A DNA stretch of 5,151 nt, taken from positions 1 to 5,151 of the forward strand of contig CAYHIW010000045.1 in assembly GCA_964356745.1 (NCBI GenBank), in the 5' to 3' direction. Positions 4,844-5,151 of the stretch are shown here, piece after piece. The number at the start of each line of letters is the position of its first letter. Position 1 is the first letter of the stretch. This DNA comes from CAYHIW01 sp964356745 (GTDB taxonomy: Bacteria > Patescibacteriota > Microgenomatia > UBA1406 > GWC2-37-13). The notes under the pieces were generated by a model that saw only the letters and a list, made by a program, of their open reading frames with translations, ran no database searches and was not told the DNA's origin. The translations under genes were made by a program, and so were the position numbers.

Positions 4844-4849
4844 AGCCCT

Positions 4850-5151
4850 GTGAGAAAGCCCGAACAAGAAGCACAGATTATTTTAAATCCTTACGGACTC
4901 TTTCCTCAAGAATTCGGAGTTCTAGATGAAGTAAATCATCCTCTTTATCTAGAAGCTCATCAAGCTTTTCCACTTACCCGACTAACTGATATTCGAGCTC
5001 TTGGTTTTTTAACACCAATCGGTCTTGAGGAATTCCAACTATCAACAGGATATGACCACAACCGTTACGAACATTCGTTGCTTGTTGCACGAACACTAGA
5101 ACATGTTATGAACCGTAATAACTTCTCCGATCTCGCAATAGCGCACGGCGT
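4850..5151 (+). CDS. HD-domain phosphohydrolase, 3' partial
   Basis: The frame runs open from GTG (MRKPEQEAQIILNPYGLF) to the window end, giving 100 complete codons. Residues 43-86 read like the start of a dGTPase/SAMHD1-type HD domain: TRLTDIRALGFLTPIG, then YDHNRYEHSLLVARTLEHV, where His75 in YEHSL is the expected first metal ligand of H...HD...D. The last visible residues, DLAIAHG, come just where the HD doublet should follow, so the catalytic pair lies beyond the window. Such enzymes hydrolyse nucleotides or other phosphoesters; the substrate is undetermined. The GTG start is supported by an extended -10 six bases upstream, and the N-terminal segment about 10-40 (NPYGLFPQEFGVLDEVNHPLY) is typical of a short lead-in to the domain. 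It is divergent from the DinB-like gene. Confidence 0.8.
   Translation, partial: MRKPEQEAQIILNPYGLFPQEFGVLDEVNHPLYLEAHQAFPLTRLTDIRALGFLTPIGLEEFQLSTGYDHNRYEHSLLVARTLEHVMNRNNFSDLAIAHG

Noticed and set aside
4817..4867. Start of the DinB-like gene at 4867
   Set aside because: It would overlap the HD gene start and both promoters, and the family N-terminal helix begins just after the ATG at 4816.

Overview
The window looks like a compact, AT-rich bacterial chromosome segment, probably from a small-genome lineage such as Candidate Phyla Radiation (Patescibacteria). That placement is an inference from general style: short genes, tiny or negative intergenic gaps, several genes without clear homologs, and promoters placed directly against start codons. 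No single marker here proves the taxon. The standard code fits, because smpB ends in TGA at the expected place and the other frames contain no internal TGA.

Layout from left to right. (1) The 3' part of a C39-like papain-fold protein (1-636, +), followed by a clean intrinsic terminator (646-674). (2) An unrecognised 222-residue acidic protein on the minus strand (696-1364), bracketed by two copies of a 36-bp palindromic direct repeat (649-684 and 1425-1460, one mismatch); the first copy forms most of the terminator. (3) The trans-translation module: smpB (1499-1945, +), then after a structured 124-nt spacer the tmRNA gene ssrA (2070-2462, +) with an encoded CCA end, three clear downstream pseudoknots and an unusual 23-residue alanine/acidic tag. 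(4) A GNAT acetyltransferase (2464-2928, -) whose stop codon lies one base beyond the tmRNA 3' end. (5) Two tandem, diverged paralogs of unknown function (3065-3625 and 3687-4274, +). (6) A DinB-like four-helix-bundle protein (4271-4816, -) sharing a TTAA double stop with the second paralog. (7) The 5' part of an HD-domain phosphohydrolase (4850-5151, +), starting with GTG and cut by the window end.

SmpB and tmRNA act together to rescue stalled ribosomes. The other genes show no obvious shared pathway. The unifying feature is promoter design: six start codons (smpB, GNAT, both paralogs, DinB-like, HD) lie only 6-9 nt downstream of a -10 hexamer, five of which carry an upstream TGn extension, and none has a Shine-Dalgarno sequence in a possible leader. 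This predicts leaderless or nearly leaderless mRNAs, and it also fixes the starts of two genes whose longest open frames begin too early. I did not find a convincing multi-gene novel system; the best leads are the leaderless promoter pattern, the long tmRNA tag, the repeat-bracketed gene and the paralog pair.
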